From an uncultured Elusimicrobia bacterium (GTDB taxonomy: Bacteria; Elusimicrobiota; Elusimicrobia; Elusimicrobiales; Elusimicrobiaceae): 16,930 bases of DNA. The notes under the pieces are model-generated. The model was not told where the DNA came from, did not search any database, and saw only the letters and a list, made by a program, of their open reading frames with translations. Below, piece after piece: positions 14,266 to 16,930 of this stretch. Location: contig CAMUXX010000004.1 in NCBI GenBank assembly GCA_947164805.1, forward strand, positions 1-16,930, given 5' to 3'. Position numbers and translations under genes: made by a program. How positions within the stretch are numbered: position 1 is the stretch's first letter; each line of letters opens with the position of its first letter.

Positions 14266-15360
14266 ATGAATATTGCTCATATAGTTTATGCAAAATATTG
14301 GGGCGGTGGGGAACAATACGTTTACAATTTCTGTAAAGAAGAAAAACGTCTAGGCCATCAAAATATTATAATAACAGATAGTAAACAAACTAATATAGCA
14401 GATAAATTTAAAGAAGTTGCGATTGTTGCAGATACTCCGATGTTAGGTATTAAACGTTTTTTTGCTTTACGTAATTACCTAAATGTTATTGACAAATATC
14501 ATATAGATATCCTTAATTGTCACAGCGGTACAATGTCCAGCTTATGTGCTATATTGAAAATTTTGCGTCCGAATTTAAACCTCATTATGTATAAGCACAA
14601 TCTAAAGCCAAGTAAAAAAGATTTTTACCATAGGTGGCTTTATAGCAAGACAGATGCTTTTATTTGTGTTTCTAAGTTAGTATACAAATTGCAATTAGAT
14701 AATGCATACCCGGAAAATATCAAAAAGTATCATCAAATTTATAACGGTATAGACACTGCGTTGCTGTTTACTAGGAAAAATTATTTTCCTAGTAAACCGA
14801 TCAAAATAGGATATGCAGGGCGTATCGTAGAAAATAAAGGCATAAGTATACTCTTGGAAGCGTTAAAAATTTTAAATAAAAAATATAATTTTCCTTGTGA
14901 ACTTCATTTAGCCGGTGAAGGCAATAAAACTTTTCTGAAAAAATGTAATGATATAGTTTCCAACCTAGGATTGAAAGACCTCTATCACTACCAAAATTTT
15001 TTAAAAAATATGTCAAAATTTTATCAAGATATCGATATTTTTGTTTTACCTTCCATAGTTAAGGAATCTTTTGGTTTAGTATTGTGTGAAGCTATGTACA
15101 GCGGTGTGCCGGTAATTTCAACCGACAGCGGTGCCCAAACTGAAATAATAGATAACGGAATTAACGGTTTGATTGTTGAAACGGGTAATGCTGAAAGTAT
15201 TGCCCAAAAAATTATTTATTTAACTACTGAACCCGATAAATATAAAAATATAGCCGAAGCAGGTTATTTAAAAGTAAAAGAAAATTTTACTATAGAAATA
15301 ATGATAAAAAAAATAAATGTTCTATTTTCTGATTTACTGAAACATAATAAAATCAAATAA
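14266..15360 (+). CDS. GT4-family glycosyltransferase
   Basis: A 364-residue GT-B glycosyltransferase. The N-terminal acceptor domain opens with IAHIVYAKYWGGGEQYVYNF. The donor domain begins at KIGYAGRIVENKGISILLEAL (Gly182-Arg186) and contains FVLPSIVKESFGLVLCEAM, the E-x7-E retaining motif (Glu267, Glu275), and GVPVISTDSGAQTEII. It would transfer a sugar from a nucleotide donor to a glycan at the cytoplasmic face of the inner membrane. Donor and acceptor are unknown. AGGA stands 8 nt before the ATG. The 117-bp upstream gap holds A/T-rich sequence without a promoter I can place. A perfect 13-bp inverted repeat sits inside the coding region. Neighbours do not form a glycan gene cluster, though galE is close. 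Confidence 0.9.
   Translation: MNIAHIVYAKYWGGGEQYVYNFCKEEKRLGHQNIIITDSKQTNIADKFKEVAIVADTPMLGIKRFFALRNYLNVIDKYHIDILNCHSGTMSSLCAILKILRPNLNLIMYKHNLKPSKKDFYHRWLYSKTDAFICVSKLVYKLQLDNAYPENIKKYHQIYNGIDTALLFTRKNYFPSKPIKIGYAGRIVENKGISILLEALKILNKKYNFPCELHLAGEGNKTFLKKCNDIVSNLGLKDLYHYQNFLKNMSKFYQDIDIFVLPSIVKESFGLVLCEAMYSGVPVISTDSGAQTEIIDNGINGLIVETGNAESIAQKIIYLTTEPDKYKNIAEAGYLKVKENFTIEIMIKKINVLFSDLLKHNKIK
14767..14796. repeat. Perfect 13-bp inverted repeat inside the GT4 gene
   Basis: TTTACTAGGAAAA (14767-14779) and TTTTCCTAGTAAA (14784-14796) are exact inverted copies separated by ATTA. The element codes for FTRKNYFPSK, in the linker just before the donor-domain strand KIGYAGR. I saw no second copy in the window. 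Confidence 0.8.
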
Positions 15361-15389
15361 TTTAACAATAAAAATTTAAATTATAAATT

Positions 15390-16634
15390 ATGAATTTACC
15401 ACAAGAATTTATTGATTATACTTCCGCACTTTTTGGCAAAGAACATTGGCAAAATTTTATAAAAGCGTTTAATGAAACGCCAGCAACAAGTGTTCGTTTT
15501 AATCCTTGGAAATATAAACAGGAACAAATTTTTTCAAGTATGAAACCTGTACCTTGGTGCCAAGATGCGTATTGGCTTAAAGAGCGCCCTAATTTTACTT
15601 TAGATCCACTTTTACACGCCGGTGTTTATTATGTACAAGAGGCCGGCTCTTTATTTTTAGACTGTGTTTTGCGCCAATATATTGATTCTCCTGTTTTGGC
15701 TTTGGATTTATGCGCGGCGCCGGGAGGTAAATCAACCTTAATGAGAGCAGCACTTCCGCACGGTTCCATGTTAATTAGTAATGAGCCGGACCGCCGCCGC
15801 GCAAATATTTTACTTGAAAACATGCTCAAACAAGGCCACCCTGATGTCTTAGTAACCCACAATTATCCACAAGATTTCCATAAAACTTCTTTAATCTTTG
15901 ACGTAATTTTAGTAGATGCACCTTGTTCAGGGGAAGGTTTATTCCGCAAAGATCCAGGTGCAATAAAAGAGTGGAGTTTAGCAAATGTTAACTTCTGCCG
16001 GAAACGTCAACGTAAAATTTTAGAAGATATTTGGCCTTGTCTCCGCCCCGGCGGCTTACTTGTTTACAGCACTTGCACTTTTAATACTAAGGAAAATGAG
16101 GAAAATGTTCGTTTCATTATTGAAGAACTTGGGGCCGAAATTTTGCCCGTTCAAATAAAACAAGAGTGGGAAATTACAGGTTCTTTATTAAAGGGGTGGG
16201 ATTTTCCTGTATATCGTTTTATCCCCGGTATTACACAAAGCGAGGGGCTTTTTATGGCGGTACTCCGTAAGAAAGGGGAATATACCGGGCATAGTATTTC
16301 GCCAAGTTTTGCACGTCGTTATGTACAAGGAAACAAATTAATACATTTACTTTCCGACGGCAATCCACAACCAGAACAAAGAGGTAAAGAAAAAATACCG
16401 ACAACCGCACAGGCCTTATCTTTAAATTGCACAAAAGACGCTTATCCATATATTGAACTGACATTGGAACAGTCACAATCATATTTACACCGGGAAACAC
16501 TTTCATTACCTGCCGGCGTACCTCAAGGTTTCGTGATAGTTACTTATATGAAACATCCGCTTGGCTTCATAAAAAATTTGGGCGAACGCGCAAATAACTT
16601 ATACCCCAAAAATTGGGCTATCAGAAATTTATAA
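15390..16634 (+). CDS. RsmF-type rRNA (cytosine-C5) methyltransferase, NOL1/NOP2/Sun family
   Basis: A 414-residue SAM-dependent RNA m5C methyltransferase. SAM motif I is LDLCAAPGGKST (Cys108 onward). Motif IV, DAPCSGEG, carries Cys179, which assists release. Motif VI, STCTF, carries the nucleophile Cys229. The N-terminus (LPQEFIDYTSALFG, TSVRFNPWK) and the C-terminal extension (LPAGVPQGFVIVTYMKHPLGFIKNLG, then NNLYPKNWAIR) match RsmF/YebU rather than RsmB. RsmF of E. coli modifies C1407 of 16S rRNA; the same target is likely but not shown. The gene starts 29 bp after the GT4 stop. No Shine-Dalgarno sequence is visible in the A/T-only leader, yet the ATG fits the family N-terminus. Confidence 0.9.
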   Translation: MNLPQEFIDYTSALFGKEHWQNFIKAFNETPATSVRFNPWKYKQEQIFSSMKPVPWCQDAYWLKERPNFTLDPLLHAGVYYVQEAGSLFLDCVLRQYIDSPVLALDLCAAPGGKSTLMRAALPHGSMLISNEPDRRRANILLENMLKQGHPDVLVTHNYPQDFHKTSLIFDVILVDAPCSGEGLFRKDPGAIKEWSLANVNFCRKRQRKILEDIWPCLRPGGLLVYSTCTFNTKENEENVRFIIEELGAEILPVQIKQEWEITGSLLKGWDFPVYRFIPGITQSEGLFMAVLRKKGEYTGHSISPSFARRYVQGNKLIHLLSDGNPQPEQRGKEKIPTTAQALSLNCTKDAYPYIELTLEQSQSYLHRETLSLPAGVPQGFVIVTYMKHPLGFIKNLGERANNLYPKNWAIRNL

Positions 16635-16657
16635 TTAAAATTTTGTAAATTTACTTA

Positions 16658-16930
16658 TTATTCAACATCAAAGTTGAAATAAGTATCTTTGTAAGGTTCG
16701 TCTTTTAAAGTATAATGCCACCACTCTGAACTTATACCTTTAAATCCGGCTTTTATCATGGCAGTTCTTAAAATACGCCTGTTCTTTTTTTGTTCCTTTG
16801 TAAGTTTTTGGTAATTTGGATGTGAAATTTCACTGAATAAATCAAAAGTTCCGCCCATATCAACAAATGAACCGTCTTTTTTTATTATAGTTAAATCAAC
16901 AGTACCGCCTACCGTTGCCAGTATACCCTT
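16658..16930 (-). CDS. VanX/DdpX-like D-Ala-D-Ala dipeptidase, C-terminal part (N-terminus beyond window)
   Basis: The frame is open from base 16930 down to the TAA at 16658, giving 90 residues that lack the N-terminus. VDLTII, DGSFVDMGGTFDLF and the final SSEWWHYTL match peptidase family M15D, which cleaves the D-Ala-D-Ala dipeptide. Asp of VDLTI and the Glu and His of EWWHY are zinc-site or catalytic residues. The first zinc ligand in VanX, His116, lies seven residues before Asp123 (SxHxxGxAxD). The equivalent stretch here reads ATVGGTVD, with Ala at that place, so the site looks altered or shortened by several residues. Either the protein is inactive or it uses another ligand outside the window. 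It converges on the rsmF-like gene with a 23-bp gap. Confidence 0.75.
   Translation of the reverse strand, partial: KGILATVGGTVDLTIIKKDGSFVDMGGTFDLFSEISHPNYQKLTKEQKKNRRILRTAMIKAGFKGISSEWWHYTLKDEPYKDTYFNFDVE

Noticed and set aside
1-16930. CRISPR array, insertion sequence, prophage or toxin-antitoxin module
   Set aside because: No spaced direct repeats, transposase, integrase, phage structural or toxin-like gene was seen on either strand.

Overview
The window is AT-rich bacterial chromosome with densely packed housekeeping genes. Two lipoproteins (one an OmpA-type, Gly-zipper envelope protein) point to a Gram-negative-type cell. AGGAG-type ribosome binding sites precede most genes and TAA/TGA act as stops. 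Several traits would fit a gut- or host-associated Elusimicrobiota-like lineage: low GC, a membrane-anchored glycogen-binding (CBM48) protein, a tiny lysine-repeat H1-like protein, and an SPL-like radical SAM protein. This placement is an impression from content and is not proven. I see no insertion sequence, prophage, CRISPR array, toxin-antitoxin or defence island.

Layout. Bases 1-3179 are all on the minus strand. Read in the direction of transcription they are uppP (cell-wall lipid carrier recycling), an OmpA/Gly-zipper lipoprotein, a terminator, tRNA-Gly(CCC), a membrane-anchored CBM48 protein, a 64-residue protein that is 50% lysine, a second terminator, and a lipid-anchored flavodoxin cut by the window edge. 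A 28-bp divergent promoter region (3180-3207) with a palindromic -10 box separates this block from a plus-strand operon at 3208-11942. That operon is addB, addA, ybaB, an aldo/keto reductase and an SPL-like radical SAM gene; three of its four junctions overlap or abut. It carries double-strand-break processing plus a nucleoid-associated protein and two redox enzymes of unknown role.

From 11948 the orientation alternates. galE (minus) converges on the operon. A divergent promoter region with several inverted repeats then drives a small exported orphan protein (13103-13654). A conserved but uncharacterised protein (13651-14148, minus) converges on it. A GT4 glycosyltransferase and an RsmF-type rRNA m5C methyltransferase follow on the plus strand. 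The C-terminal part of a VanX/DdpX-like D-Ala-D-Ala dipeptidase ends the window on the minus strand; it seems to lack its first zinc histidine.

Themes. Many genes concern the envelope: uppP, the OmpA lipoprotein, galE, the GT4, the dipeptidase-like protein and the flavodoxin lipoprotein. Predicted mRNA leaders are very short: about 0 nt for addB, 6 for uppP, 10 for the flavodoxin and 11 for galE. The best candidates for undescribed biology are the conserved protein at 13651-14148, the Cys-interrupted lysine-repeat protein, the SPL-like protein in the addAB operon, and the palindromic bidirectional promoter.
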